This document shows, one piece after another, positions 22,212 to 33,347 of a stretch of 64,000 bases of DNA. The notes under the pieces were generated by a model. The model saw nothing but the letters and a program-made list of their open reading frames with translations. It did no database searches and was not told the DNA's origin. The position numbers and the translations under genes are program-made. Source of the stretch: Vitis vinifera (taxonomy: Eukaryota > Streptophyta > Magnoliopsida > Vitales > Vitaceae); contig NC_081811.1 of NCBI RefSeq assembly GCF_030704535.1, positions 2,868,501-2,932,500 of the forward strand, written 5' to 3'. Numbering within the stretch: the first letter of the stretch is position 1; the number at the start of each line of letters is the position of its first letter.

Positions 22212-23363
22212 CATCTCAACTTCACAGTTCCAAATAATTATCCTTTTTGTCATTTTTCCCATTCGAAACTTGGTTTGCAGGCATGTTAACTTCTCTTTGC
22301 ACTGTTGACAATATAATTGCTTCAACCAGCTTCAGCTGGGGGTTAACTTCGATTGCTTTTTTTGCCTTTTTTAAGACGAGTCATATAGGATACCTTAAAG
22401 TTCATGCAGATATATGTATTCTGGGGTGAAAGCTGAAACAAATGTGTAGACAATAAGAACTGATTGTTTTGTATGGATGGTCTTTTCAAGATCAAATCTC
22501 CATAATTTGATTTGTGGAGTGCTTCAGTTTATCTACAAACCTTTTTTCAGACATGGGAGGTTGCAAGCTGCATCAAGACTTACAGATCAAAATAGGGTCT
22601 AAAGGGCATGCTTTATTTTTGGGCAAGCAATATTTGGAGTATTATAAATTACTGAAGTATTATGAACTTGGCATCATTTTCTCCCTTTCATTATATTTGC
22701 AGCGAAATAGTCACCTGATTTTCTGCATAACTGGACTGAAGTTGAGTTCCTGTTGAGGGTTGTAGGGGCATAGCTTTTAGCCTTTTTTTAAATAAAAGGA
22801 CAGCTCCAGAGCATGTGAAATATCAAATATCCCAACTTTCTATCTAATCTCATTTTCACATTTTAAAAAAGTTTAAATGAAAATTAATAAATAAATAAAT
22901 TGAAAAACCCTAATAAAAATCGATGGCAAAAAACCTAAATCAAAATCCCCCCAATGGGAGGGAAATGAGTTGGAAAAAGAGAAAAATTAAATTTTTAGGA
23001 AAATAAAAGAAAAATAATAATGTCTTAAATGGTCATTTTCTTAAAGAACCAACAAGGAGGTCATTCTTATTTCCTGGAAGTATTTTAAATCTTTTGACCA
23101 AATATCTCTTTCTTTTTTCAGTGTAGATTGCAATCTTTGCACGAAGAGAGATGAGTCCGGGTTCTGTTTGCTTGGAGGGAAAGTGAGTTGGAGAAACATC
23201 TTTAGGCATGCCGTGGTACATTTCCAAATCTACCTATCTTCTGATTTATCGATTGTTTTCTGCGCCATTGCTTTTCTGCAACTGATGCTACAAATTGGGG
23301 CTGATTGAGTTTCGGAGCTCTACGATCTTCAGAATTGGTGAGAGACGCGAACATCATCTAGGA
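22212..23363 (+). repeat. Short downstream module of copy 5 and 5' flank of copy 6
   Basis: Begins like the other downstream modules but stops after about 620 bp. It then joins directly at about 22840 to a duplicate of the AT-rich flank at 18660-18811, followed by the leader of copy 6. The 2330-bp spacing of copies 5 and 6 is the shortest among second-type copies. The single TGAGTCCGGG near 23152 is the empty site for the Mutator-like element. Confidence 0.6.
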
Positions 23364-24560
23364 ATGGCTACTAGTTTCCTCTGTAAAAGAGTAGTGTCAC
23401 TAAAAAATGTGGGGCAAATGTTTGAAATTTCAAGGGCCCAAGTGCATTTTCTTCAAAATACTAAACCTTTTAGGTTTAGATCTTTCTCTTCGCCCAAACA
23501 ACACTCTTTTACAGTGTCGTACCTCATGAACTCATGTGGGTTGTCCCCAGAAACTGCTCTATCTGCGTCACGGAAGGTACAGTTTGAAACTCCAGAAAGA
23601 GCAGACTCCGTCCTCGCACTCCTTAGGAATTATGGATGCACCAATACCCATATCTCCAAAATTGTAAGCAGGTATCCGCTCCTGCTCACTGCCAATCCTG
23701 AGAAGACCCTTTTGCCCAAACTAGAGTTTTTCCGTTCCGTAGGCTTTTCAGGGCCTGACCTTGCCAGTATTGTCGCTGCTAGCCCACAGATCTTGAGAAG
23801 GAGCTTGGAAAATCATGTTATTCCTAGTTATAATTTCCTCAAGAGCGTAGTTATGGTCAATGAAAATATTGTGAGGGCTCTCAATAAGTCATACTGGCTT
23901 AATGGTCAAAGCTTGCCAAACATAATCGTTCCAAATATTGAAATTCTGAAAGACATTGGAGTTCCCATGTCAAATATTTCGTTTTTGGTGACATGTCACC
24001 CTAGTGCAGTGTCTCAAAACAATGTGAAGTTTGCTAGAAGTGTCAAGATGGTTATTGAAATGGGATTTGATCCTTTGAGAGTTAAGTTTCTGAAAGCAGT
24101 TCAAGTGATCGTTGAAATGGCTGAATCAATGTGGGAGCATAAAATGGAGGTTTACAGGCGGTGGGGTTTGACAGATGATCAGATTATGTTGATGTTCAGA
24201 TTGGATCCCTTATGTATGAAGTCATCGGAGAAGAAAATAATGAGTGTGATGGATTTTTTGGTTAATAAGATGGGTTGGGAACCTGCAGCTATTGGTAGAT
24301 ATCCAACAGTCTTTTTGCGCAGTCTTGAGAAGAAGATCATTCCATGGTGTTCAGTGGTGAAAGTTCTTCAAATGAAGGGGTTGGTGAAGAAGGATCTGTG
24401 TGTGAGTTTTTTAGGCTCTGGTGAGAAGAATTTCTTCAATAGGTTTGTGGTGAAATATGAGCAAGATGTTCCTGAGCTTTTAAATGTATATCAAGGAAAA
24501 ATTGGTATTTTGGAACTTGGCCTCATACCTGAGAGGATATGGGAGAAGAAACAATTGTAG
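23364..24560 (+). CDS. mTERF-family protein, organelle-targeted (copy 6)
   Basis: Intact single-exon gene of 398 residues. The basic leader peptide (ATSFLCKRVVSL, PFRFRSFSSPKQ) differs from that of copy 5 at only a few positions. The mTERF repeats are complete. Residue 328 is Trp (codon 24345-24347, TGG), giving IIPWCSVV instead of IIPRCSVV, a change shared with copies 7, 8 and 9 and consistent with one C-to-T step at a CpG. The C-terminus ends IWEKKQL. Localisation and nucleic-acid binding are inferred from the family; the target is unknown. Confidence 0.93.
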   Translation: MATSFLCKRVVSLKNVGQMFEISRAQVHFLQNTKPFRFRSFSSPKQHSFTVSYLMNSCGLSPETALSASRKVQFETPERADSVLALLRNYGCTNTHISKIVSRYPLLLTANPEKTLLPKLEFFRSVGFSGPDLASIVAASPQILRRSLENHVIPSYNFLKSVVMVNENIVRALNKSYWLNGQSLPNIIVPNIEILKDIGVPMSNISFLVTCHPSAVSQNNVKFARSVKMVIEMGFDPLRVKFLKAVQVIVEMAESMWEHKMEVYRRWGLTDDQIMLMFRLDPLCMKSSEKKIMSVMDFLVNKMGWEPAAIGRYPTVFLRSLEKKIIPWCSVVKVLQMKGLVKKDLCVSFLGSGEKNFFNRFVVKYEQDVPELLNVYQGKIGILELGLIPERIWEKKQL

Positions 24561-25110
24561 CACCTCAACTTTATAATTCGAAGTAAATATGCCTTTTGTC
24601 ATTTTTCCTATTTGAAACTTGGTTTGCAGGCATGTTAACTTCTCTTTGCTCTGTTTTTAAGTTGATAATATAAACACCCATATCTCTGAACTCAACTATT
24701 TACTGATATTGACTGATTTGTAATGTTTCTGTTAGTGTTACTGGAATTTTATCAGTATGATGCAACAAGCAAGTTTCTACAATGATGTGGTTCTACTTTC
24801 CTAATCTTCGTGTTATGTTTTTAATTGACATTATTGTGAATGTGGCAATGAGCTAATTATCCTCTTTTGTTGCATAAAACAGGTTGTTTATAGTTAGAGG
24901 TATTTTATGGGATGAATACCTCAGGTAGTTTCTACAATGATGCTTTCTAATTATCATCATTGTTGCACTTTACTCAGGATTTTTCTTAGAATTGCATTAC
25001 TTTGTTTCTAGGTAATTGGGAGGTGGAGGTGGTTGAAAGATGAGGTTCCGTTTAGAAAGCATCCTTCACATGCGAGTTATTAAATAAGAACATTGTCACT
25101 GGGATGGTTT
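24561..25110 (+). repeat. Downstream module of copy 6, first part
   Basis: Starts like the other modules ('ggtttgcaggcatgttaacttctc') but at about 24670 jumps to a later part of the module ('aaacacccatatc', matching 10225). About 1.2 kb of the module is therefore absent in this unit. Confidence 0.55.
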
Positions 25111-25345
25111 TGGGGAAAAAAAAAATGGTTGGTAAGCAACTGGCATTTCTGGAGTTTCAATGGTTCTATTTCAGCAATAGGATGGCCTTGAGTTGCTCGA
25201 TTATTAAAGTTCTGCTGTGGAAGGGCTTTGTAATGAAAACTTCTTGCTTAACTGCTATACTAATACCTGCTAAGAATTAATTCTTGCTCAGTTTGTGTTC
25301 AAATATTAGGAGCATATTCAAGTGATTGTTGAGTCGATGTCTGTC
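25111..25345 (+). pseudogene. Relic mTERF C-terminal fragment after copy 6
   Basis: From about 25125 the translation reads roughly MVGKQLAFLEFQWFYF, then LSCSIIKVLLWKGFVMKTS, then LTAILIPAKN, followed by a stop. This aligns with NKMGWQREAVARVPLVLCYS..RCSIVQVLQSKG and SSVLIPPEK of copies 1 and 2. The remainder is frameshifted. It is one of four comparable relics, at the same relative place in their units. Confidence 0.7.
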
Positions 25346-26920
25346 ACGGGATAATAGGTTTCTGGATGGAAACAAAACAAGTGATTCAAGGTCCTCTATG
25401 TATAATTGGAGGATTCTATGGGGATATCATCCCTTCATCATAGCTCGTATCTTCTCCTGATTTGGGTACCAAGTACTTTGATTGATTATTGTCAGAATTC
25501 CCTTTGTTTTTATATTTACAAGGCATTGCCTTGTGATAACATTTTTCTTCTGTTCTGTTGTTCCAGAGCCTGTGTTTATCCAATGCCCCTTGTTCAGTTC
25601 CTTCTCACATGGAAACTGCTGCAACACCTTGGATCTTCCCTGATGGTTCTTCCAAAGCAGAATTCACGGAATGCAACATGTTGGGCCTTCTACAGTGTGA
25701 CCCCGGGAACCAGGAAAGTTCTCATTGCCACAGAATAATGCTTTAGGATGGATCGACGTTTCTGTTTGATGAGGAATATGAGGCACCTAACACCCATAGG
25801 CAGATGTTCATCCTTTTCTAATCGGAGATAGTCTGCAAATGTATTTCTACAGAGGCAGGCAAAGCCCTTTGAACCCCAAGTTCTTACTTTGCCTGGAGGC
25901 CTTAAAATAAGAGCGGTGTTGGGGTCTCTTGCTTAAAGTGGTTCTTCCTCAAGCATTATTATAATACCATAACTGTTGGGTCCTGGAACTCTTTTGCTTT
26001 GCTTGTTTGTTTCAGTTCTTCTGTTCTTTTGATGCCTGGTTCCTTTGGAATCAAATGGAGTCATTCCTTTCCTTGGATTCAATGGTTCACTTGAAATTTT
26101 AGAGCAAAGAATGCATGGTTCCACACATTTTTGTAGGAAAATCATTCCCCTAAATTTTTTACACTTACATGTTGGTATCTTCTCATAAGAGAACATATTG
26201 CATATTTCAATATAGTATCTATGCCCTAAAAAAAAGTTCATATTACTTGTATTATATTCAACTCTTTCTAATTTATAAAAAATATTAAGTTTTAGAAAAT
26301 TAAACTATTATAAATTTTATTTCGCTTCAAATTTTTATTTTATGATTGGATGTATTAAAAAAATTAAAGGTAAGTTATTCAATTTAAAAGTAAAAATAAA
26401 TCTAGCAAATTGAAAAATAAAACATAGAATTATCCGTTTAACTAAACTTTAAAAGAAAAAATAATAATATTTTAAATTTGCTTTTTAGAAATAAAAATAT
26501 TTTATCATAACTCTTAAATATTTTTTTATACATAAAATACCCAAAATACCCTCACCATGCTCATATTCAAAACCCTAATTCTATTTCTTTATTTTTCCTT
26601 CAAAATCTTATTTTATTTTGTATTTTTATTTAAATTAGGGTACAGAAAACACTTTTCCCCTTCTTTTTTCACTAGAAAGTGCAACATTTGCTGGAGAGAT
26701 GAGGTTTTCTGGGCCCTGTTTGTTTAGGTAAAAAATGGTTCGAGGAAACATCTTTTGGCATGGTGGTACATTTCCAAATCTATCTAGCTGCTTCTGATTT
26801 GTCCATTGTTCGCTGCCTTGGTCATTGCTTTTCTGCAACGGGTGCTGGAAATGAGGGCCGAGCGAGTTTCGGAGCTTTACGATCTTCAAAATTGGTGAGA
26901 GACTCGAACATTATCTAGAA
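25346..26920 (+). repeat. Downstream module of copy 6, last part, and leader of copy 7
   Basis: Contains the conserved block at 25566-25740 (SLCLSNAPCSVPSHMETAA, then diverging) and the 'tttctacagaggcaggca' acceptor-like word near 25845. AT-rich spacer follows from about 26220. From about 26640 the conserved mTERF leader leads to the ATG at 26921. No other gene is seen. Confidence 0.5.
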
Positions 26921-28102
26921 ATGAGTACTTGTTTCCTCTGTAGAAGAGTAGTGTCACTCACAAATGTAGGGCAAATGTTTGAAATTTCAAGGACCCGAGT
27001 GCATTTTCTTCAAAATACCCAACTTCTTATGCTTAGATCTTTCTCTTCGCCCAAACAACACTCTTTCACAGTGTCTTACCTCATGAACTCATGTGGGTTG
27101 TCCCCAGAAACTGCTCTATCTGCATCACGGAAGATACAGTTTGAAACCCCAGAAAGAGCAGACTCCGTCCTCGCACTGCTTAGAAATTATGGATGCACCA
27201 ATAGCCATATCTCCAAAATTGTAAGCCGGTATCCGCTCCTGCTCACTGCCAATCCTGAGAAGACCCTTTTGCCCAAACTGGAGTTTTTCTGTTCTGTAGG
27301 CTTTTCAGGGCCTGACCTTGCCAGTATTGTCGTTGCTGGCCCACAGATCTTGAAAAGGAGCTTGGAAAATCATGTTATTCCTAGTTATAATTTCCTCAAG
27401 AGTGTACTTATGGTCAACGAAAATATTGTGAGGGCCCTCAATAAGTCATACTGGCTTCATGGTCAAAGCCTGCAAAACATCATGGCTCCAAATATTGCAA
27501 TTCTGAAAGAAATTGGAGTTCCCATGTCAAATATTTCATTTTTGGTAACATGTCACCCTGGCGCAGTGTCCCAAAACAAGGAAAAGTTTAGTAGAAGTGT
27601 CAAGATGGTTATTGAAATGGGATTTGATCCTTTGAGAGTTCCATTTGTGAAAGCTGTTCAAGTGATCATGGAAATGGGTGAATCAATGTGGGAGCATAAA
27701 ATGGAGGTTTATAGGCGGTGGGGTTTGACAGATGATGAGATTATGTTGATGTTCCGATTGGATCCCTTATGTATGAAGTCATCGGAGAAGAAAATAATGA
27801 GTGTGATGGATTTTCTGGTTAATAAGATGGGTTGGAAACCTGCTGCTATTGCTAGATATCCAACAGTCTTTTTGCGCAGTCTTGAGAAGAGGATTATTCC
27901 ATGGTGTTCAGTAGTGAAAGTTCTTCAAATGAAGGGGTTGGTGAAGAAGGATCTGTGTTTGAGTTTTTTAGGCTCCAATGAGAAGAATTTGTTCAATAGG
28001 TTCATGGTGAAATATGAGCATGATGTTCCTGAGCTTTTAAATGTATATCAAGGAAAAATTGGTATTTTGGAACTTGGCTTCGTGTCTGAGGGGATAATGT
28101 AG
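26921..28102 (+). CDS. mTERF-family protein, organelle-targeted (copy 7)
   Basis: Intact single-exon gene of 393 residues. Presequence-like start STCFLCRRVVSL followed by RSFSSPKQ; full set of mTERF repeats; Trp at residue 328 as in copies 6, 8 and 9. The C-terminus ends SEGIM, five residues short of copies 6 and 9. Relative to those, one base was gained just before the old stop, and a TAG replaces the CGG seen in copy 8, so translation stops early. The lost tail (EKKQL type) is outside the repeat domain and its loss is probably tolerated. Confidence 0.93.
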   Translation: MSTCFLCRRVVSLTNVGQMFEISRTRVHFLQNTQLLMLRSFSSPKQHSFTVSYLMNSCGLSPETALSASRKIQFETPERADSVLALLRNYGCTNSHISKIVSRYPLLLTANPEKTLLPKLEFFCSVGFSGPDLASIVVAGPQILKRSLENHVIPSYNFLKSVLMVNENIVRALNKSYWLHGQSLQNIMAPNIAILKEIGVPMSNISFLVTCHPGAVSQNKEKFSRSVKMVIEMGFDPLRVPFVKAVQVIMEMGESMWEHKMEVYRRWGLTDDEIMLMFRLDPLCMKSSEKKIMSVMDFLVNKMGWKPAAIARYPTVFLRSLEKRIIPWCSVVKVLQMKGLVKKDLCLSFLGSNEKNLFNRFMVKYEHDVPELLNVYQGKIGILELGFVSEGIM

Positions 28103-29590
28103 GATGAAACAGTTGTAGTTTCTCAACTTAACAATTCCAAATAATTATCCTTTCTGTCGTTTTTATTATTTGAGACTTGGTTTGAAGTCATGCTAACTTC
28201 TCTTTTGCACTGTTTTTGACTTTGATTGCTTTTGACCTTGTTTAAGATGTAATATAGGATGTCTTAAAAGTTCATGGACACATATACATTCTGGGGTGAA
28301 AAAAAAAATGTATAGAGGATAACAACTAATTATTTTGTATAGATAGCCCTTGTAGACCAAAATCCCCATAATATGGTTCATGGAGTGCTTCAGTTTATCT
28401 ACAATCCCTTTTTTCTACATGGGAAGTAAATCAAAGAAGGGTCTAAAACTATACTTTTTTTTGGCCTAACAATATTTGGAATGTTGTAAATTACTGAAGT
28501 ATTATGAACTTGGCATCATTTTCCCCCTTACATTATATTTGCAGTGAACTAGTGACCTGATTTTCTACATTAACTGAACTGAAATTGAGTTCCTGTTGGG
28601 GGTTGTAGGAGCATAGCTTTTAGCTTTGTTTTAATTAGAAGGACAGCTCCAGAACATGTGAAATATCCCAACTCCAAGTTGTGGGCAGTGCTAAGATCTC
28701 CCTTTATGGTTTATCCTCATGTTTTGGTCAAGAAATATGGCTTCCTCTGCAAAACACTTCAATTACTACAAATGAGAAGAAGCACCAAGGGATTAAATCC
28801 ACCACTAAACTCTTTTTTCTTTTTTCTTTTTTATAGGTCTAAATCCACCATGAACTCTGCTTTTTTTAAACCATGTAAGTTTTCAAATCTTTCTGATAAT
28901 CGCCAAATTAGGCATCGTTCAAAGTAGCAAAAGATGAACAATAATTTGTTTGGTTTTTCCCTTTCCATCCCATTTTTCTTTCCACCCAGATCTCCATAAT
29001 TTGGTTTTTCTAGTTGTTATAGGTCCTTGATTAAAAATAGACAGGCAAGAAATCTGGATTGATTTGCGTGTTGAACTTATGGAAATGATGGTTGTGTTGT
29101 AACGTTTCTCTTACATGTGAAAATGATGGTAATTTTACATTTCTCTTGCATGTCTTCCCTTCTACATTCTCCCTTTCATTGTGGTCAAAGTTAGTACTGG
29201 GGATACCCAAAGTTTCTTTTGAAATGCCAAGTTTTGGGTTTTTAGTTCAATAAAAGAGAAATACAAATGGGCAAGGAGATCTCCAAAAGATCAAGAAGGT
29301 ATATAGATATTAATTATGTTGTAAAAATATCAAGAGAGCATGTCGAGATAGTTGCTGTAATTCTAGCAGCAACTAGTTCAGACTTCAGAGTAATTTCCTA
29401 AATAATGCCCCATAAAACTAAAAGTTAAACATGGTTGAGTGATCTCATCATCAGAAACAACTTTTGTCTTGAATTATTCATCTTTTGCATGGCTCCTGGG
29501 GGATCTGCTAGGTGCCTTCTTCACATCCTCCTTCCCTGATACTGATAGTAGCGTTACTAGTGAGATGATCAATTTACCAAATCTTAAGCC
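28103..29590 (+). repeat. Downstream module of copy 7, first part
   Basis: Follows the order of the copy-3 module with small deletions. The close match to 33348-34810 after copy 8 shows that units 7 and 8 share a recent common duplication. At about 29436-29450 is the uninterrupted site corresponding to the LINE at 10997-11490. Confidence 0.55.
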
Positions 29591-29830
29591 TATATATGAA
29601 AAAAAGAAGGTTGGTAGGCAGCTTGCATTTCTGGAGTTTCAATGGTTCTATTTTTGGAATAGGACCGTCTTGAGTTGTTCAATTGTTAAATATCTGCTGT
29701 GGAAAGGCTTTGTAATGAAAAATTCTCGCTTAACTTATATATTGATATCTGCTGAGAATTAATTCTTGCTTAGTTTGTGTTCAAATGTCAGTAACATGTT
29801 CATCAATTGTTCAATTGTTCAATGTCTGTC
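29591..29830 (+). pseudogene. Relic mTERF C-terminal fragment after copy 7
   Basis: Reads KKVGRQLAFLEFQWFYFWN, then LSCSIVKYLLWKGFVMKNS and LTYILISAEN before a stop at about 29760, then frameshifted remnants of the FVFKYQ..VPQLLN repeat. It aligns with the C-terminal 100 residues of the copy 1/2/10 type. No intact start or upstream repeats remain. Confidence 0.7.
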
Positions 29831-30757
29831 AGGGGATAATAGGTATCTGGATGGAAAGAACAGAAGTAATTCAAGGTTCTCTATAAGCTAAGAAAGGTAC
29901 TGTAAGATCAAAGGTTCTATGGGGGCATCATCCTCCCATCATTGCTTTTACCTCGAATTGGGTACCAAGTACTTGATTGATTATTGTTGTGATTCCCTTT
30001 ATTTTTATTTTGCAAGGCATTGCCTCATTGGTTTTGCCTTGTCGTAACATTTTCTTTTCAAGCCTGATGCTCCATAATTCTGCTCTGCTGTTATTCCAAG
30101 GCCTCTGTTCATCCAATGCCCCTTCAGTTCCTTCTCACATGGAAACTTCTCAAGACCTTGGATCTTCCCTGACAGTTCTTTCAAAGCAGAACGTGCCGTA
30201 TGCAACATGTTGGGCCTTCTACTGAGTGACCCTGGGAAACTCCCGTTTGCCACAGAGCTTTGGTATGAATTGGATGTTTCTATTTGATAAGGAATACAAG
30301 GCAGCTAACCCATTGGCAGACTTTGGATTTTCTTTTCTAATCTGTAATAGTTGTTGGCTAATGTATTTCTACAGAGGCAGGCAACCCCACTGAGCCCCAA
30401 GTTCTAGCTTGCCTAGAGGTCTTAAAATAAGAGTGGCGTTGGGGTCTCTTGCCTACAAATTGCAGAAAATGTGGTGGTTCTTCCTCAAGCATTATCATTC
30501 GGGTTGGTCTATGGTACCGAATTTAGGGCGCTACCTTAGAATTTTCCATATCATATTCAGACTTTAAAGCCTCTTGTCACAAGACTCACAACCAGCAAAG
30601 AAATTAGGGTCATGGGACTAGACGATAACCAATCTTTATAATCTATAGGTAGATTGAAGGGCAGAAAATTCATTTCTCTATCATATGTATGGAAATTTAA
30701 CTATCAAGATAAGTTGGTTTCTTTGCCATTTGATAAATTGTGTAGTTTCATCGCATC
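29831..30757 (+). repeat. Downstream module of copy 7, last part
   Basis: Holds the conserved block at 30095-30235 (GLCSSNAPSVPSHMET, frameshifted after that by a short deletion) and the acceptor-like 'tttctacagaggcaggca' near 30366. After about 30500 the sequence is unique spacer up to the TRIM target site. Confidence 0.5.
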
Positions 30758-30762
30758 TAATT

Positions 30763-30912
30763 TGTGATGTCCCACATCGGATAGGGGAGGAAGTTCCTGG
30801 CGCTATATATGTAGAGGCTCTTCTTAACCAAGTAGACGCGTTTTAAAGCCGTGAGGGCCCTCCTTGGGCCCAAAGCGGACAATATCTACATGGTTGGGTG
30901 CGGGTCGTTACA
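30763..30912 (+). repeat. 5' LTR of the TRIM
   Basis: 150 bp, TG...CA ends, containing CCCACATCGGATAGGGGA and CGCTATATATG (a TATA-like word). It also matches the - strand solo LTR at 5112-5261. Confidence 0.92.
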
Positions 30913-31040
30913 AATGGTATCAGAGCCGATCCCCAACCCCGGTGTGGGGGTTTGTTTGGCTCCGTAAGGGGTGTTTGTCTGTTTGGCCCCACAATCCCAT
31001 GGGACACAACGAGGACGTTGTGTCTGCATGGGGGGGTGTT

Positions 31041-31189
31041 TGTGATGTCCCACATCGGATAGGGGAGCAAGTTCCTGGCGCTATATATGTAGAGACTCCT
31101 CTTAATCAAGTAGACGTCTTTTAAAGCCGTGAGGGCCCCCTTGGGCCCAAAGCGGACAATATCTACATGGTTGGGAGCGGGTCATTACA
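31041..31189 (+). repeat. 3' LTR of the TRIM
   Basis: 149 bp, about 94% identical to the 5' LTR by direct comparison; one base is missing in the GGGCCC-flanking run. It ends TTACA directly before the second TAATT. Confidence 0.92.
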
Positions 31190-31194
31190 TAATT

Positions 31195-32123
31195 TGTACA
31201 TGAAAAGCAGTTCCAAAACTTTTTTCAAAGAAAAGACATGAGGAATGGGAAAAGAACTTCGAAGTTTTTAAGAAAAGTGAATAATTACAATTAAAAGGGA
31301 TGAAATAATTCTCAAATTTGTAAATCTCATTTCATACCTAATTTTTTAAAAACCTTCTTAAAAGTATTTTGGGCATTTACGATCGATAAAATGGGCTCAT
31401 ATTCTCTAGAACAATATACAAACTTTCGTTACCACATCCAACCAGATATGCAAAGTTTGTCCACTTAGAGAGGCTTAGAGCCATTATCAACCCCATCTTT
31501 CCATCAAATAGAATTGTCCCTAAAAGTAAGAAAGAAAGAACACTACTCTTTATAAAATCGTGTTAGAATTTCTCTCCTTTTAAAACTATGTATGTATAAA
31601 GGTTTTTCTCTATGGGTTTTTTTCTTTGGAGAATATACAGAAAGAAGTTATAGTATTTCTCTCACATTTCAAAACCAGGAATGCATGGAAAAGGGTTTTT
31701 TCTATACGGGGCTTTCCATGTTTGGAGAACGAGACAGAGAGAGGAGAGTCCATATGAAGTCTACTTGCTAGTTGCTGCCACGCAAAAGGTATTTTATAAT
31801 TTGAGTTCGAATAATTTAGTTCTTTTTTTATTTTGTATTTTTAATTAAATTATGGCACAGAAAACATTTTTTCCGTTTAGTATAAATGCAATAATATTTG
31901 CTGGAGGAAAGATAGATTTTCCGGGCTCTGTTTGTGTAGATAGAAAATGGTTTGGGGAAACATCTTTGGGCATGGCGGTACATTTCCAATTCTGCCTAGC
32001 TGCTTCTGATTTGTCGATTGTTTGCTGCCTTGGCCATTGCTTTTCTACTACAAATTAGGGCTGATCGAGCTTCGGAGCTTTACGATCTTCAAAACTGGTG
32101 AGAGACACGAACATTCTCTAGAA
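31195..32123 (+). other. Spacer and 5' leader of mTERF copy 8
   Basis: Mostly unique AT-rich sequence with a possible internal duplication ('tctatgggttttttt' near 31608, 'tctatacggggctttccatg' near 31700). From about 31850 it is the conserved mTERF leader, including 'gcatggcggtacatttcc' near 31970. No gene is seen. Confidence 0.45.
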
Positions 32124-33347
32124 ATGAGTACTAGTTTCCTCTGTAGAAGAGTAGTGTCACTCACAAATGTGGGCCAAATGTTTGAAATTTCAAGGACCCC
32201 GGTGCATTTTCTTCAAAATTCCCAACTTCTTATGTTTAGATCTTTCTTTTCGCCCAAACAACATTCTTTCACAGTGTCTTACCTCATGAACTCATGTGGG
32301 TTGTCCCCAGAAAGTGCTTTATCTGCGTCACGGAAGATACAGTTTGAAACCCCAGAAAGAGCAGACTCCGTCCTCGCACTCCTTAGAAATTATGGATGCA
32401 CCAATACCCATATCTCCAAAATTGTTAGCAAATATCCGCTCCTGCTCACTGCCAATCCTGAGAAGACCCTTTTGCCCAAACTAGAGTTTTTCCGTTCTGT
32501 AGGCTTTTCGGGGCCTGATCTTGCCGGTATTATCGTTGCAAAGCCAAGTATCTTGAAAAGGAGCTTGGAAAATCATGTTATTCCTAATTACAATTTCCTC
32601 AAGAGCGTAGGTATGATCAATGAAAATATTGCGAGGGCCCTCAGGAGGACTTACTGGCTTACTGGTCAAAGCGTGCAAAACACCAATGTTCCAAATATTG
32701 CAACTCTGAAAGAAATTGGAGTTCCCATGTCAAATATTTCGTTTTTTCTGACATGTCACCCTAGTGCAGTGTCCCAAAACAAGGAAAAGTTTAGTACAAA
32801 TGTCAAGAAGGTTATTGAAATGGGATTTGACCCTTTGAGAGTTACATTTCTGAAAGCAGTTCGCTTGATCTGTGGAATGGGTGAATCAATGTGGGAGCAT
32901 AAAATGGAGGTTTATAGGCGGTGGGGTTTTACAGATGATGAGATTATGTTGATGATCAGATTGGATCCCTTATGTATGACATCATCTGAGAGGAAAATAA
33001 TGAGTGTGATGGATTTTTTAGTTAATAAGATGGGTTGGGAACCTGCAGCTATTGGTAGATATCCAACAGTGTTTTTGCGCAGTCTTGAGAAGAAGATCAT
33101 TCCATGGTGTTCAGTAGTGAAAGTTCTTCAAATAAAGGGGTTGGTGAAGAAGGATCTGAGTTTGAGTTTTTTAGGCTCCAGTAAGAAGAATTTCTTCAAT
33201 AGGTTTGTGGTGAAATATGAGCATGATGTTCCTGAGCTTTTAAATGTATATCAAGGAAAAATTGGCATTTTGGAACTTGGCTTCATATCTGAGGGGATAA
33301 TGCGGGATGAAACAGTTGTAGTATCTCAACTTAACAATTCCAAGTAA
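32124..33347 (+). CDS. mTERF-family protein, organelle-targeted (copy 8), extended C-terminus
   Basis: Intact single-exon gene of 407 residues, the longest of the array. The start at 32124 (STSFLCRRVVSL) matches the other copies. mTERF repeats are complete, with Trp328. A 1-base gain near 33299 (ATAATGCGGG where copies 6 and 9 have ATATGGGA) puts the ancestral TAG out of frame. The protein reads on through RDETVVVSQLNNSK to a TAA at 33345-33347. This tail comes from former 3' UTR and is unlikely to have a family function. Copy 7 shares the insertion but stops at once. Confidence 0.92.
   Translation: MSTSFLCRRVVSLTNVGQMFEISRTPVHFLQNSQLLMFRSFFSPKQHSFTVSYLMNSCGLSPESALSASRKIQFETPERADSVLALLRNYGCTNTHISKIVSKYPLLLTANPEKTLLPKLEFFRSVGFSGPDLAGIIVAKPSILKRSLENHVIPNYNFLKSVGMINENIARALRRTYWLTGQSVQNTNVPNIATLKEIGVPMSNISFFLTCHPSAVSQNKEKFSTNVKKVIEMGFDPLRVTFLKAVRLICGMGESMWEHKMEVYRRWGFTDDEIMLMIRLDPLCMTSSERKIMSVMDFLVNKMGWEPAAIGRYPTVFLRSLEKKIIPWCSVVKVLQIKGLVKKDLSLSFLGSSKKNFFNRFVVKYEHDVPELLNVYQGKIGILELGFISEGIMRDETVVVSQLNNSK

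Larger units (their letters stand above)
30758..31194 (+). mobile_element. Complete TRIM (miniature LTR retrotransposon)
   Basis: The element is 30763-31189 (427 bp), flanked by the 5-bp direct repeat TAATT (30758-30762 and 31190-31194). It has two LTRs of 150 and 149 bp starting TGTGATG and ending TTACA. Two bases after the left LTR is TGGTATCAGAGCC (30915-30927), complementary to the 3' end of initiator methionine tRNA, the usual primer-binding site. A G-rich tract ('catgggggggtg', about 31027-31038) lies just before the right LTR as a polypurine tract. The internal part is only 128 bp and has no gag or pol, so it must use enzymes from another element. The LTRs differ at about 8 bases plus one indel, so insertion is not very recent. 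Confidence 0.93.

Noticed and set aside
30843-31124. Overlapping 86- and 88-codon open frames on both strands
   Set aside because: They lie across the LTRs and short internal part of the TRIM and reflect its GC-rich sequence, not a gene.
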